Below are positions 53,980 to 63,384 of a stretch of 64,000 nt of DNA, piece after piece. The translations under genes and the position numbers were made by a program. The notes under the pieces were generated by a model, which was given only the letters and a program-made list of their open reading frames with translations, had not been told where the DNA came from and searched no databases. Source of the stretch: Pandoraea oxalativorans (GTDB lineage Bacteria > Pseudomonadota > Gammaproteobacteria > Burkholderiales > Burkholderiaceae); contig NZ_CP011253.3 in NCBI RefSeq assembly GCF_000972785.3, positions 1,550,001-1,614,000 of the forward strand, in the 5' to 3' direction. Position 1 is the stretch's first letter, and each line of letters begins with the position of its first letter.

Positions 53980-55392
53980 ATGACCATCACCGCTTTCGCT
54001 CAACGTTTGATCGACGCCATCGGCGCCGACAGCGTTTTCACTTCCACTGAAGACGTCGCGCCGTGGCTCACCGACTGGCGTGGCATGTATCGCGGGCACG
54101 CGCAGGCCGTCGTGCGTCCGCGCTCGACGCAGGACGTCGCCAAGATTCTCGCGCTTTGCCAGAGCACGGCCACCCCGGTGGTGCCGCGCGGTGGCAACAC
54201 CGGGCTGTGCGGCGGTGCGACGCCGGACAAGTCCGAGCAGAACGTGGTGCTGAGCCTCGACCGCATGAACGCGGTGCGCAGCCTCGACACCATCGCCAAT
54301 ACGCTCGTAGCCGAAGCGGGTTGCATTCTCGAAGACCTGCAACGCACGGCGCACGACGCGAATCGCCTGCTGCCGCTGAGTCTCGCAGCCGAAGGGTCAT
54401 GCCAACTGGGCGGCAATCTGGCCACGAACGCCGGTGGCGTGAACGTGGTGCGCTATGGCATGACACGCGATCTGGTGCTCGGCGTCGAAGCCGTGTTGCC
54501 GAACGGCGAGATCCTTGATGGCCTGCGTACGCTGCGCAAGGACAACACCGGTTACGACCTCAAGCAGTTGCTCATCGGCTCGGAGGGCACGCTTGGGGTG
54601 ATCACGGCGGCGGCGCTGCGTCTGTACGCCCCCACGCCGGTGCGTCAGGTGGTCATTGCCGCTGTCACGTCGCCGCGTCAGGCGCTCGAACTCTACGAAC
54701 TGCTGTTCGCCGAATGCGGTCCGCGCATGCAGGCATTCGAGTTCTTCACCGGCGAGTGTGTCGATCTGGTGATGGCGCATGTGCCCGGCGTGCGCGCCCC
54801 GTTTGGTGAGCGTCACCCGGGCTATGTGCTGGTGGAGCTGGCCGATACGGCAGACGAACAGGCCCTCGGGGCATTGCTCGAACGGGTGATCGAGGCCGCT
54901 ATCGAGCGCGATCTGTGTGCCGACGCCGTGGTGTCGTCCACGCTGGGGCAGGTCGAAGAAATGTGGAAGTTGCGCGAAGAAATCTCTGAAGCCCAACGCG
55001 CCGACGGCCCGCATCTGAAGCACGACGTCTCGCTGCCCATCGAATCGATCCCGGAATTCATGACGAGCGCCGAGGCGCGCGTGCGACGCGTTTGCCCGCA
55101 GGTGCGTCCGTTCATCTTCGGTCACTTCGGCGATGGGAATCTGCACTACAACCTGTCGCGCCCGGCAGGCGAGGCGGCGGATTTCATGGCCAGACACGGT
55201 GAAGCAATCACCGCCGAAGTGCTCGACGAAGTTGCACGCTTCGGCGGCAGCATCAGCGCCGAACATGGCATCGGACAGCTCAAGCGCGACTACTTCGCCA
55301 AGTACAAATCGCCGCTCGAACTGCGTCTGATGCGCGAGATCAAGGCCGTGTTCGACCCGGCTGGCATCATGAATCCCGGCAAGCTGCTGTAA
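53980..55392 (+). CDS. FAD-linked D-2-hydroxyacid dehydrogenase (GlcD / D2HGDH-like)
   Basis: 470 aa, VAO/PCMH flavoprotein. PRGGNTGLCGGATPD binds the FAD pyrophosphate; SLAAEGSCQLGGNLATNAGG and GSEGTLGVITAAALRL are family signatures; the C-terminus (FGHFGDGNLHYN, SISAEHGIGQLKRDY) carries the metal His residues and substrate site. It oxidises a D-2-hydroxyacid such as D-2-hydroxyglutarate or D-lactate and passes electrons to a carrier. EtfBA in the same cluster could be that acceptor; this is inference. Confidence 0.92.
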   Translation: MTITAFAQRLIDAIGADSVFTSTEDVAPWLTDWRGMYRGHAQAVVRPRSTQDVAKILALCQSTATPVVPRGGNTGLCGGATPDKSEQNVVLSLDRMNAVRSLDTIANTLVAEAGCILEDLQRTAHDANRLLPLSLAAEGSCQLGGNLATNAGGVNVVRYGMTRDLVLGVEAVLPNGEILDGLRTLRKDNTGYDLKQLLIGSEGTLGVITAAALRLYAPTPVRQVVIAAVTSPRQALELYELLFAECGPRMQAFEFFTGECVDLVMAHVPGVRAPFGERHPGYVLVELADTADEQALGALLERVIEAAIERDLCADAVVSSTLGQVEEMWKLREEISEAQRADGPHLKHDVSLPIESIPEFMTSAEARVRRVCPQVRPFIFGHFGDGNLHYNLSRPAGEAADFMARHGEAITAEVLDEVARFGGSISAEHGIGQLKRDYFAKYKSPLELRLMREIKAVFDPAGIMNPGKLL

Positions 55393-55455
55393 CGGTTTTT
55401 CGCATCGCGGACGCCGGACACCGGCGTCCGACGACGTTTTCCCTGAGGAGTCGAC

Positions 55456-56346
55456 ATGACCGCAACTTCCGCCGCCGGTGCGCCGCTGTGTCTGGGCCCG
55501 CTGCCGGAGATCGATCCGCCCACGTTCGACGTGCCGCTCGGCGCGGTCGACACGCACGCGCACGTGGTCGCCGCGAGCGACGCGTACCCGATGGTGCCCG
55601 AGCGCAGCTACACGCCGCCGCCTGCGCCCGAGGACAAGTACCTCGCGATGCTCGATGCGACGGGCATGACCTACGGCGTGCTGGTGCAGATCAGCGTCTA
55701 TGGCACCGACAACCGGTACATGCTCGAAACGCTGCGCCGTCACCCGGATCGTCTTCGTGGCATCGCGGTGGTGTCGCCGGACGTCACCGACGCCGAACTG
55801 GAAGCGATGCACGCAGCCGGGGTGCGCGGGTTGCGCATCAATGTGCTGTTCGGTGGCGGCATCGGCTTTACGGCGATGGAGACGCTCGCGCATCGCATTA
55901 AGGATCTGGGCTGGCATATGCAATTCCTGATGGACGTGAATGCACTGCCTGAACTCATGCCGCGCATGACGTCGCTGCCGGTGCCGGGCATCGTGGATCA
56001 CATGGGCCATACACCGGTGGCGCAAGGACTGAATTCGCCGGGCTTTTCGGCGTTGCGTTCGCTGGTGCGCGACCACGGATACTGGGTGAAGCTCTCGGGC
56101 GCTTACCGGATCAGCGAGCGTTTCCCGACGTTCGACGACGTCACGCCGTTCGCACAGGCGCTCATCGACGATGCCCCGGATCGTATGGTGTGGGGCAGCG
56201 ACTGGCCGCATGTGTCGCTCACGCGTATGCCGAACACCGGTGTGTTGCGTAATCTGCTGCCGCAGTGGGCGCCCGACGCGCAGACACGTCGGCGCATTCT
56301 GGTCGACAACCCGGCACGTCTGTACGGCTTTCCGAAAACGATCTGA
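55456..56346 (+). CDS. Amidohydrolase, LigI-like (2-pyrone-4,6-dicarboxylate hydrolase family)
   Basis: 296 aa TIM barrel of the amidohydrolase superfamily (COG3618). The metal HxH is in GAVDTHAHVVAAS near residue 35, followed by LDATGMTYGVLVQISVYG and the closing Asp in MVWGSDWPHVSLT near residue 252. Relatives hydrolyse lactones such as 2-pyrone-4,6-dicarboxylate or act on rhamnono/fuconolactone-like rings. GAGGAG precedes the ATG. Lies between the dehydrogenase and an aromatic/organic acid type MFS transporter, so a lactone or aromatic-derived substrate is likely. Confidence 0.88.
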   Translation: MTATSAAGAPLCLGPLPEIDPPTFDVPLGAVDTHAHVVAASDAYPMVPERSYTPPPAPEDKYLAMLDATGMTYGVLVQISVYGTDNRYMLETLRRHPDRLRGIAVVSPDVTDAELEAMHAAGVRGLRINVLFGGGIGFTAMETLAHRIKDLGWHMQFLMDVNALPELMPRMTSLPVPGIVDHMGHTPVAQGLNSPGFSALRSLVRDHGYWVKLSGAYRISERFPTFDDVTPFAQALIDDAPDRMVWGSDWPHVSLTRMPNTGVLRNLLPQWAPDAQTRRRILVDNPARLYGFPKTI

Positions 56347-56421
56347 TTTCCGATCTGATTTTTTACCTATTCCCGGCGCGCTTAGCGCTCATGTAGTTCA
56401 AGAGGTTCAGGAGGAGACACG

Positions 56422-57651
56422 ATGGAATGGTATCGCCAGATGAACAAGACCGAGCGGCATACGTTTATTGCCGCGTTCGGCGGGTGGGCGCTCGATGCGC
56501 TCGACTTCATGGTGTTCACCTTCGTGATCTCGACACTGATCACCGTGTTCAGCATCGACAAGGGACAGGCCGGCATGCTGGCGACCGTGACGCTGCTGTT
56601 CTCGGCCATCGGGGGCTGGCTTGCCGGGGTACTGGCCGACCGTTACGGACGGGTGCGCATTCTGCAAGTGACGATTCTGTGGTTCTCGGTCTGCACGGTG
56701 CTGATCGGCTTCGCGCAGAACTTCGAGCAGATTTTCGTATTGCGTGCGTTGCAGGGGCTGGGCTTTGGCGGCGAGTGGGCGGTGGGTTCGGTGCTCATGG
56801 GCGAGATCGTGCGTACCGAGTATCGGGGCCGCGCCGTGGGGACGGTGCAAAGCGGCTGGTCCATCGGCTGGGCAGTGGCGGCGCTTTGTTATACGGCGTC
56901 GTTCTCGTTTCTGCCGGAGGCGTATGCGTGGCGCGTGTTGTTCTGGATCGGTGTGATTCCGGCATTGTTCGTACTTTTCATTCGAAAGAACGTGCCTGAG
57001 CCCGAACTGTTCCAGCGCACGCGCAAGCGCGAAGATGCCGCAGAAAAGCGCACGTCGGCGTGGGCGATCTTCTCGCCGGCGCTGATCAAGACGACGGCAC
57101 TCTCTGCACTGCTGTGCACGGGTGTGCAGGGCGGGTACTATGCCGTGACGACGTGGCTGCCTACGTTCCTGAAGACGGAGCGCCATCTGTCGGTGATCGG
57201 CACGGGCGGCTATCTGCTGGTGATCATTCTTGGTTCGTTCATCGGCTACCTGACGGGGGCGTATCTGACCGACCGTCTGGGGCGTCGCGCGAACCTGCTG
57301 ATTTTTGCCGTGCTCTCGGGCGTGAGTATTTACGTGTACACGCAGCTTCAACTGAGCAATGACCAGATGCTGATTCTCGGATTCCCGCTGGGATTCGCGG
57401 CGTCGGGCATTTTCAGCGGCATGGGCGCGTATTTGACGGAACTGTTTCCGTCGGCGGTGCGTGCGAATGCGCAGGGCTTCGCGTATAACTTCGGGCGCGG
57501 TATCGGTGCATTGTTCCCGAGTCTGGTCGGCTATCTCGCCAAGACGAGCGGTCTGGGTTCGGCCATCGGGATGTTTGCCGGTGGCGCGTACCTCGTCGTG
57601 CTGATCACCGCGTTCATGCTGCCTGAGACGAAAGGGCGCGAGATTGAGTGA
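56422..57651 (+). CDS. MFS transporter, aromatic/organic acid:H+ symporter type
   Basis: 409 aa, 12 helices. It starts MEWYRQMNKTERHTFIAAFGGWALDALDFMVF and has the A-loop GVLADRYGRVRIL (DRxGR) and GFGGEWAVGSVLMGE, typical of sugar/aromatic acid symporters in the AAHS/metabolite:H+ group. AGGAGGAGA precedes the start. It most likely brings in the substrate for the neighbouring dehydrogenase and hydrolase. Confidence 0.92.
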   Translation: MEWYRQMNKTERHTFIAAFGGWALDALDFMVFTFVISTLITVFSIDKGQAGMLATVTLLFSAIGGWLAGVLADRYGRVRILQVTILWFSVCTVLIGFAQNFEQIFVLRALQGLGFGGEWAVGSVLMGEIVRTEYRGRAVGTVQSGWSIGWAVAALCYTASFSFLPEAYAWRVLFWIGVIPALFVLFIRKNVPEPELFQRTRKREDAAEKRTSAWAIFSPALIKTTALSALLCTGVQGGYYAVTTWLPTFLKTERHLSVIGTGGYLLVIILGSFIGYLTGAYLTDRLGRRANLLIFAVLSGVSIYVYTQLQLSNDQMLILGFPLGFAASGIFSGMGAYLTELFPSAVRANAQGFAYNFGRGIGALFPSLVGYLAKTSGLGSAIGMFAGGAYLVVLITAFMLPETKGREIE

Positions 57652-57783
57652 GAGAGTGAGCGGGTGAGTCGGTTCGCAACTCGATTCGCAGAATTCGCAA
57701 GACAGTTTTCGTATGTTCGAGGACGGCCGTTGCCTTAAGTGTCGGCAGGCCGTCCGGTTTTTTTTGATTCAAGGGAGTTGCGC

Positions 57784-58533
57784 ATGAAGATCCTGGTACC
57801 GGTCAAACGGGTAGTGGATTACAACGTAAAAGTTCGCGTGAAGAGCGACGGCAGTGGCGTCGACATTGCGAACGTGAAGATGTCGATGAATCCGTTCGAC
57901 GAAATCGCGGTGGAAGAGGCGGTGCGTCTGAAGGAAGCGGGCGTGGCGACGGAAGTGATTGCGGTGTCGGCGGGCGTGACGCAGTCGCAAGAGACGCTGC
58001 GTACGGCGCTGGCCATCGGTGCGGACCGCGCGATTCTCATCGAGTCTGACGAAGAGTTGCAGCCGCTGGCCGTGGCCAAGTTGCTGAAGGCGCTGGTGGA
58101 CAAGGAGCAGCCGCAACTGGTGATCCTGGGCAAGCAGGCGATCGACGACGATTCCAATCAAACCGGTCAGATGCTCGCGGCGCTGGCCAAGCTGCCGCAG
58201 GCGACGTTCGCCTCGAAGGTGTCGGTGGCGGACAACCGCGCACAAGTCACGCGCGAAGTGGACGGCGGTCTGGAAACCGTGTCGCTGTCGCTGCCCGCCG
58301 TGATCACGACGGACCTGCGCCTGAACGAGCCGCGTTACGTGACGCTGCCCAACATCATGAAGGCGAAGAAGAAGCCGCTGGAGACCGTGAAGCCTGCGGA
58401 TCTGGGGGTGGATGTGAGCCCGCGACTGAAGACGCTGAAGGTGGCCGAGCCGCCCAAGCGCAGCGCAGGGGTGAAGGTGGCGGACGTTGCAGCGCTCGTC
58501 GACAAGCTCAAGACCGAAGCCAAGGTCATTTAA
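57784..58533 (+). CDS. etfB: Electron transfer flavoprotein beta subunit
   Basis: 249 aa. [19 protein letters not shown] and [20 protein letters not shown] are standard EtfB openings, and the AMP-binding/recognition-loop region is [16 protein letters not shown]. The complex takes electrons from acyl-CoA and other flavin dehydrogenases and gives them to ETF:quinone oxidoreductase. GGGAG before the ATG. etfA starts 13 bp later. Confidence 0.96.
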   Translation: MKILVPVKRVVDYNVKVRVKSDGSGVDIANVKMSMNPFDEIAVEEAVRLKEAGVATEVIAVSAGVTQSQETLRTALAIGADRAILIESDEELQPLAVAKLLKALVDKEQPQLVILGKQAIDDDSNQTGQMLAALAKLPQATFASKVSVADNRAQVTREVDGGLETVSLSLPAVITTDLRLNEPRYVTLPNIMKAKKKPLETVKPADLGVDVSPRLKTLKVAEPPKRSAGVKVADVAALVDKLKTEAKVI

Positions 58534-58546
58534 GGGAGAAGACGAG

Positions 58547-59479
58547 ATGAGCATCCTGGTCATTGCAGAACACGACAACAACGCAATCAAGTCGGCGACC
58601 CTGAATACGATCACGGCAGCGCTGCAATGCGGCGACGACGTGCACGTGCTGGTCGCAGGCAGCAACGCGAAGGCTGCGGCTGACGCCGCCGCGCAGATCG
58701 CCGGTGTGAAGAAGGTGCTGCTCGCAGACGCCGCCTACTTCGGCGACGGTCTGGCCGAGAACATCGCCGATGAAGTGGTGTCGATTGCGGGCAACTACTC
58801 GCACATCCTGGCCCCGGCCACGGCGTACGGCAAGAATATCGCCCCGCGGGTTGCGGCGTTGCTCGACGTCGCGCAGATTTCGGATATCACGAAGGTCGAC
58901 AGCGCCGACACGTTCGAGCGTCCGATCTACGCAGGCAATGCGATTGCGACGGTGCAAAGCGCCGACAAGGTGAAGGTCATCACGGTGCGCGCGACGGGCT
59001 TCGACCCGGCAGCGGCCACGGGCGGCAGTGCTGCGGTGGAAAGTGTCGCGGCGACGCCGGACGCCGGTGTGTCGCAGTTCGTGGGTCGTGAAGTGACGAA
59101 GCTGGACCGTCCGGAACTGACCTCGGCGAAGATCATCGTCTCGGGTGGTCGCGGTCTGGGCAGCGGCGAAAACTACACGAAGGTGCTGGAGCCGCTGGCG
59201 GACAAGCTGGGTGCAGCGCTGGGCGCATCGCGCGCAGCAGTCGATGCCGGTTACGTGCCGAACGACTATCAGGTCGGTCAGACGGGCAAGATCGTGGCGC
59301 CGCAACTGTACGTGGCCGTCGGCATCTCGGGGGCGATTCAGCACCTGGCGGGCATGAAGGATTCGAAGGTGATCGTGGCGATCAACAAGGATCCGGAAGC
59401 GCCGATTTTCTCGGTGGCGGACTACGGTCTGGTGGGCGATCTGTTCACCGTCGTGCCGGAACTGACGGGCGCGTTGTAA
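58547..59479 (+). CDS. etfA: Electron transfer flavoprotein alpha subunit
   Basis: 310 aa. N-domain [19 protein letters not shown] domain with [13 protein letters not shown], then [30 protein letters not shown] and [18 protein letters not shown], the FAD-binding signature of EtfA. GGGAGAA before the ATG at 58547. Forms the heterodimer with EtfB. Confidence 0.96.
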   Translation: MSILVIAEHDNNAIKSATLNTITAALQCGDDVHVLVAGSNAKAAADAAAQIAGVKKVLLADAAYFGDGLAENIADEVVSIAGNYSHILAPATAYGKNIAPRVAALLDVAQISDITKVDSADTFERPIYAGNAIATVQSADKVKVITVRATGFDPAAATGGSAAVESVAATPDAGVSQFVGREVTKLDRPELTSAKIIVSGGRGLGSGENYTKVLEPLADKLGAALGASRAAVDAGYVPNDYQVGQTGKIVAPQLYVAVGISGAIQHLAGMKDSKVIVAINKDPEAPIFSVADYGLVGDLFTVVPELTGAL

Positions 59480-59485
59480 GACGTT

Positions 59486-59552
59486 CGGCTGCGGGACTCG
59501 ATCCCGCAGCCGATTCGGATGAAGACGCGTGCAAGTGCGTCTTCATCCGAAT
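59486..59552 (+). terminator. Two back-to-back perfect hairpins after etfA
   Basis: Hairpin 1: CGGCTGCGGGA (59486-59496) with TCCCGCAGCCG (59502-59512). Hairpin 2 begins at the next base: ATTCGGATGAAGACGC (59513-59528) with GCGTCTTCATCCGAAT (59537-59552), 16 perfect pairs. There is no T-run after either; hairpin 2 ends 33 bp before the next start codon, so it could set relative expression or mRNA stability. Confidence 0.75.
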
Positions 59553-59584
59553 CGGACATCTCGAACGGCAAACAGGGAACAGCG

Positions 59585-60691
59585 ATGGACAAAGTCGATT
59601 GCGTCGTGATCGGCGCGGGCGTGGTGGGACTGGCCGTCGCGCGAACGATGGCCATGACCGGGCGCGAAGTCGTCGTGCTGGAGTCCGAGCGCGCCATCGG
59701 CACCGGCACGAGTTCGCGCAACAGCGAAGTCATTCACGGTGGCATCTACTATCCGCCCGGGTCGCGCAAGGCGACGCTGTGTGTCGAAGGCAAACACCGT
59801 CTGTACGAGTTTTGCGCCTCGCACGGGGTGGAGCATCGTCGTTGCGGCAAGCTGATCGTTGCGACGACGGACCATCAGGTTGCCGAACTCGAAGCGATCG
59901 CCGCCAACGCGCGCGCGAGCGGCGTCGACGATCTTGAGTGGCTGACGGCGGCGGAAGTGGCACAACGAGAGCCTGCTTTGCACACATTTGGTGCATTACT
60001 GTCCCCGTCGACGGGCATCGTCGACAGTCATGGGCTGATGCTCGCGTTGCAGGGTGACGCGGAGAGCGCGGGGGCGATGCTGGCTTTCGAGGCGCGCGTG
60101 ACAGGCGCACGCGTGGGGCGTGCCGAGGGTATTGAGATCGATGTCGAGACCGAAGGCGTTACGTCGACGCTGCTCGCCAACACGGTCGTCAATAGCGCGG
60201 GTCTGTACGCTGTCGATATTGCTCGCCGGTTCGACGGTCTGGCATCGGAACACATTCCCCGGCGGTATTTCGCGAAGGGCAGTTACTTCACCTGCGCGCA
60301 GCGCGCGCCGTTCACCCATCTGATTTACCCGGTGCCGGAGCCGGGCGGGCTGGGCGTTCATCTGACGCTCGATCTTGGCGGTCAGGCGCGTTTCGGTCCG
60401 AACGTGGCGTGGGTGGACGAGATCGATTACACGGTGAATCCGTCCGATGGCGATGGTTTCTACGCCGCAGTGCGACGCTATTGGCCGACGCTGGCGGATG
60501 GCGCATTACAACCGGGCTATGCGGGAATTCGACCGAAGATCAGCGGGCCGGGCGAACCGGCGGCGGACTTCAGGATCGACGGACCAGCGCTGCATGGCGT
60601 GGCGGGGCTCGTCAATCTGTTCGGCATCGAGTCGCCGGGGCTGACGGCGTCGCTGGCGATTGCGGAGGCAGTGCACACCGAGCTTTCCTGA
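59585..60691 (+). CDS. FAD-dependent oxidoreductase, L-2-hydroxyglutarate oxidase-like
   Basis: 368 aa, DAO/GR2 fold. [17 protein letters not shown] binds FAD at residues 7-23; [33 protein letters not shown] is the LhgO-type segment around residues 30-63; the C-terminus holds [18 protein letters not shown]. LhgO-type enzymes oxidise L-2-hydroxyglutarate to 2-oxoglutarate. AGGGAA before the ATG. The neighbour EtfBA and the GlcD-like protein fit a 2-hydroxyacid oxidation module, but the true substrate is not proven. Confidence 0.9.
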   Translation: MDKVDCVVIGAGVVGLAVARTMAMTGREVVVLESERAIGTGTSSRNSEVIHGGIYYPPGSRKATLCVEGKHRLYEFCASHGVEHRRCGKLIVATTDHQVAELEAIAANARASGVDDLEWLTAAEVAQREPALHTFGALLSPSTGIVDSHGLMLALQGDAESAGAMLAFEARVTGARVGRAEGIEIDVETEGVTSTLLANTVVNSAGLYAVDIARRFDGLASEHIPRRYFAKGSYFTCAQRAPFTHLIYPVPEPGGLGVHLTLDLGGQARFGPNVAWVDEIDYTVNPSDGDGFYAAVRRYWPTLADGALQPGYAGIRPKISGPGEPAADFRIDGPALHGVAGLVNLFGIESPGLTASLAIAEAVHTELS

Positions 60692-60917
60692 CGGGAGACG
60701 TCAGGCAACAAATCGCGAGATGGGCCGCCCGGCCACATCTCGCCGATATTCGTCGACGTATTCGCCGTCGACAGCGCTCTCACTAACCCCGTGACTTCCA
60801 CCTGACGGTGCCGCGAACGTTGCGCGGCAGTCCTGCCAGGGCAAACTGTGACATCGACGAATGCGATCCGGCGTGCGGGTCAGCACACCGGTGACGCATC
60901 GGCGCCCCCGACATCCG
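60692..60917. other. Spacer after the flavoprotein gene
   Basis: 226 bp between convergent genes. No clear terminator or ORF. Confidence 0.25.
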
Positions 60918-61313
60918 TTACCGCACGGCGACCGGCGGCTTCCACGAAGCGGGGTTCGTCCAGAACACCCCACGCAGGCGATCGGTGTCGCCGCACGGCG
61001 TGCTGCGTGCCGGTTTGCTAATCTGACCTGCACAGGCGCTGATATCGCGGCCCGATTGCTGCAGGCGTTTCAGGATCGTATCGAGCATGCCCGATTCGCG
61101 CCATTCGTTCAGTTTGCGACGGCAGGTCGGCACGGAGGGGTACTGCATAGGCAGCTTGGACCAGCTCTCGCCAGTGAACAGCACCCACAAGACAGCATTG
61201 GTCAGCGTGCGCTGCTCGACTTGAGGGCGACCGCGTCGTTCCGTACGGACCGGTCGGTCGCAAATCAGATCACGCAGGGCGTGCCATTCAACGTCGCTCA
61301 GTTCATTAAACAT
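60918..61313 (-). CDS. Orphan IS5-type transposase N-terminal (DUF4096) domain protein
   Basis: 131 aa. MFNELSDVEWHALRDLIC and TLTNAVLWVLFTGESWSKLPMQYPSVPTCRRKLNEWRESGMLDTIL are the N-terminal domain found at the start of IS5-family transposases. The DDE catalytic domain is missing and no inverted repeats or target duplication are visible around it. A GAGGTG ribosome site supports the start. It is either a fragment of a decayed element or a domesticated DNA-binding protein. Confidence 0.7.
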   Translation of the reverse strand: MFNELSDVEWHALRDLICDRPVRTERRGRPQVEQRTLTNAVLWVLFTGESWSKLPMQYPSVPTCRRKLNEWRESGMLDTILKRLQQSGRDISACAGQISKPARSTPCGDTDRLRGVFWTNPASWKPPVAVR

Positions 61314-61542
61314 AACACCTCGACCCAAAACAAACGGAGGCGCCGCAGGGGGCGAGTCCGGGTTTTGCGATGGCGTACGGTCCGTTGCAATCTGGTGCGT
61401 ACGTATCGTCAAAACTCGGCCAAGGCGGCGTCGATCCCCGATGCTGGAAATACAAGCAACAAGCATGCCAGGACATCGGGTTCTCTTTTGAAGAACGCCG
61501 CGGGCGGGTCGAACCACACTGCGAAGGGAGCGTTTGACCAGC

Positions 61543-61570
61543 AAAAAAACGCCCACTTGGCAGGTGGGCG
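61543..61570 (-). terminator. Intrinsic terminator on the minus strand
   Basis: CGCCCAC (61564-61570 read on the minus strand) with GTGGGCG (61550-61556) and 7-nt loop, then seven T. It ends a leftward transcript that has no recognised gene upstream. Confidence 0.75.
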
Positions 61571-61999
61571 CAGCTCCTGAGTGGCTATTGGGATAGGCAA
61601 TCGCAAAAGCGTCAGGAGAAAAGGAATACGTGCCTCTTGGCCAGTCCGGATCGTTTATTGTTCTCGGCTCGGGCCACGGTGTCTCGCTCCACATGCGCCA
61701 GCTTGTCAAGCTTGCAGCCGCAATCATGACAAAAACCGCGAGTCGACGCGCTTCGGAATTACCCCCATTGCGGTGCATGGCGCCGGACGCGGGCGTCGGG
61801 CACAAATGCGCCCGAAAGGCCGCCCCGCTTGCCCTGGATGGGTGCCAGCCTGCGCTTGCATAGGGCATGGTGTTTCGAGAACGGGCGCAACCAGGCGCAA
61901 CCGTGACGATGCCGTCGGCGCAACTCGGTCTCGCAGGGTGAGAAAGTGGCCCGGTCGACTCATGGTCTTCCGTCATGGTCGGGTGGCGGGGCCGTAGCC

Positions 62000-62005
62000 T
62001 ATAAT
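62000..62005 (+). promoter_or_regulatory. TATAAT -10 box before the IclR gene
   Basis: A perfect TATAAT ends 11 bp before an ATG at 62017, so the transcript would start only about 5 nt before that ATG. The -35 region is poor. Confidence 0.55.
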
Positions 62006-62082
62006 GTGCGCCTTCGATGAATATCGTCTATCGGTTGCGCGGAACCGCCGCACACCGGTCGGCGCCATTGTGCGCAAACGGC

Positions 62083-62901
62083 ATGAGCAACGACAGCGAT
62101 AACAAATATTCGGTCCCGGGCCTGGAGCGCGGTCTGCGCATCCTCATGACTTTTTCGGCGCGTGAGCCGGTGCTGGCAGGGGCGGACCTTGCCCGGCGGC
62201 TGGGCATTCCTCGCTCGACGGTGTTCCGTCTGTTGCAGACGCTGGAAGCCGAAGGCTTTATCGAGAAGGCGGGCGACGACCGTCATTACCGGCTCGGTGT
62301 GGCGGTGCTGCGCCTCGGCTTCGAGTATCTGAACTCGCTGGAGCTGACAGATCTCGGGACACCGGTTATCGAGAAGCTGCGCGACGCGACGGGCTTCTCC
62401 AGTCACATCCTGATTCTCGATCAGCGTGACGCGGTGTTCGTCGCGAAGGCGGCCAGCCGCGAACTGGTGTTCGGTACGGTACGTGTCGGTACGCGTCTGC
62501 CCGCGCATGCGACCGCCGTGGGGCACATTCTGCTCGGCGATTATTCGTTGCCGTCGCTCAAGCAGCTTTATCCGGAACGCAAGCTCGAAGCATACACGGC
62601 GCACACACCGACCACGGTCGACGCGCTCCACCGCGTGGTGCAGGAAGACATCGCTCGCGGCTACAGCATGAGCCAAGCCTTCTTCGAACAGAACATTTCG
62701 ACGATCGCCGCGCCGGTGCGCAATCATCGCGGGCAAATTGCCGCCGTTATCAGCGTGACGATCCCGCAGGCACGCGTCGAAGCCGACTTGCTCGAGAACG
62801 GTATCGTCGAGAAGGTGGTATCTGCTGCCGATGAGCTTTCCCACAAGTTGAATTACCGCTCTGAGCGCGCCGGGGTTGTGCCTTTGGGCGGGCGTCAGTG
62901 A
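62083..62901 (+). CDS. IclR-family transcriptional regulator
   Basis: 272 aa from MSNDSDNKYS. Winged helix at residues 10-75 (VPGLERGLRILMTFSAREP, ADLARRLGIPRSTVFRLLQTLEAEGFI), effector domain thereafter (GTRLPAHATAVGHILLGD, ISTIAAPVRNHRGQIAAVISVTIP). No ribosome site precedes 62083; the ATG at 62017 lies just after a TATAAT box and could be a leaderless start adding 22 residues. It may control the porin or the catabolic genes nearby. Confidence 0.9.
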   Translation: MSNDSDNKYSVPGLERGLRILMTFSAREPVLAGADLARRLGIPRSTVFRLLQTLEAEGFIEKAGDDRHYRLGVAVLRLGFEYLNSLELTDLGTPVIEKLRDATGFSSHILILDQRDAVFVAKAASRELVFGTVRVGTRLPAHATAVGHILLGDYSLPSLKQLYPERKLEAYTAHTPTTVDALHRVVQEDIARGYSMSQAFFEQNISTIAAPVRNHRGQIAAVISVTIPQARVEADLLENGIVEKVVSAADELSHKLNYRSERAGVVPLGGRQ

Positions 62902-63384
62902 TTTAACCCCCGACGGGGCCCAACCCCTGCGGTCCCAAATCCTCGCCACCCTATTTACCCCCCGGGCAGCGACAATCGCCAGCCCCCTGACTCCGTTCCA
63001 CTACCTTTAAGTCACTACGTCAGGGGGCTGGCGATTGCCGCCATTCCAACGCCCCATTTTTTCTACCTCCACTGCTTTTTCGGCGTGATGCACTCCATCC
63101 GTTTACTGCCGAGGTCCCTGCCAGCGCCCCTGGCTGGTGTCATTCCACTATTTTTTCCCACAGACGCGCGTCGCCTTTGTCATTAGCATCTGCGCAACAT
63201 CAATAAAGGCTTACTTATTTTCTGCTTGTCTCACACTAGTCACTTCGACATAATTGTCTCACCTATTAATCAATGTTTCATAGGTAAGACAATAGCGATG
63301 CGGTAGCCGGGACGTTGGGAATGACGTCGAGCGTGTCGGCAAAGGGCGTCAACAGCCCCGGTCATCGGAGGCAAACAGGAGTGG
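62902..63384. promoter_or_regulatory. 483-bp spacer with two inverted repeats before the porin
   Basis: Inverted repeat 1: CAATCGCCAGCCCCCTGAC (62973-62991) with GTCAGGGGGCTGGCGATTG (63019-63037), 19 perfect pairs and a 27-nt loop. Inverted repeat 2: ATTGTCTCACCTAT (63253-63266) with ATAGGTAAGACAAT (63280-63293), 13 of 14 pairs, in AT-rich DNA 92 bp before the porin start. The first may be a terminator or attenuator, the second an operator. Confidence 0.6.

Larger units (their letters stand above)
61314..62016. other. Long spacer with a minus-strand terminator
   Basis: 703 bp without a convincing gene. A minus-strand frame (positions about 61970 to 61550) encodes low-quality sequence only. 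The composition and the terminator at 61543-61570 suggest a transcript (perhaps a small RNA or lost gene) read leftwards through this stretch. Confidence 0.3.
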
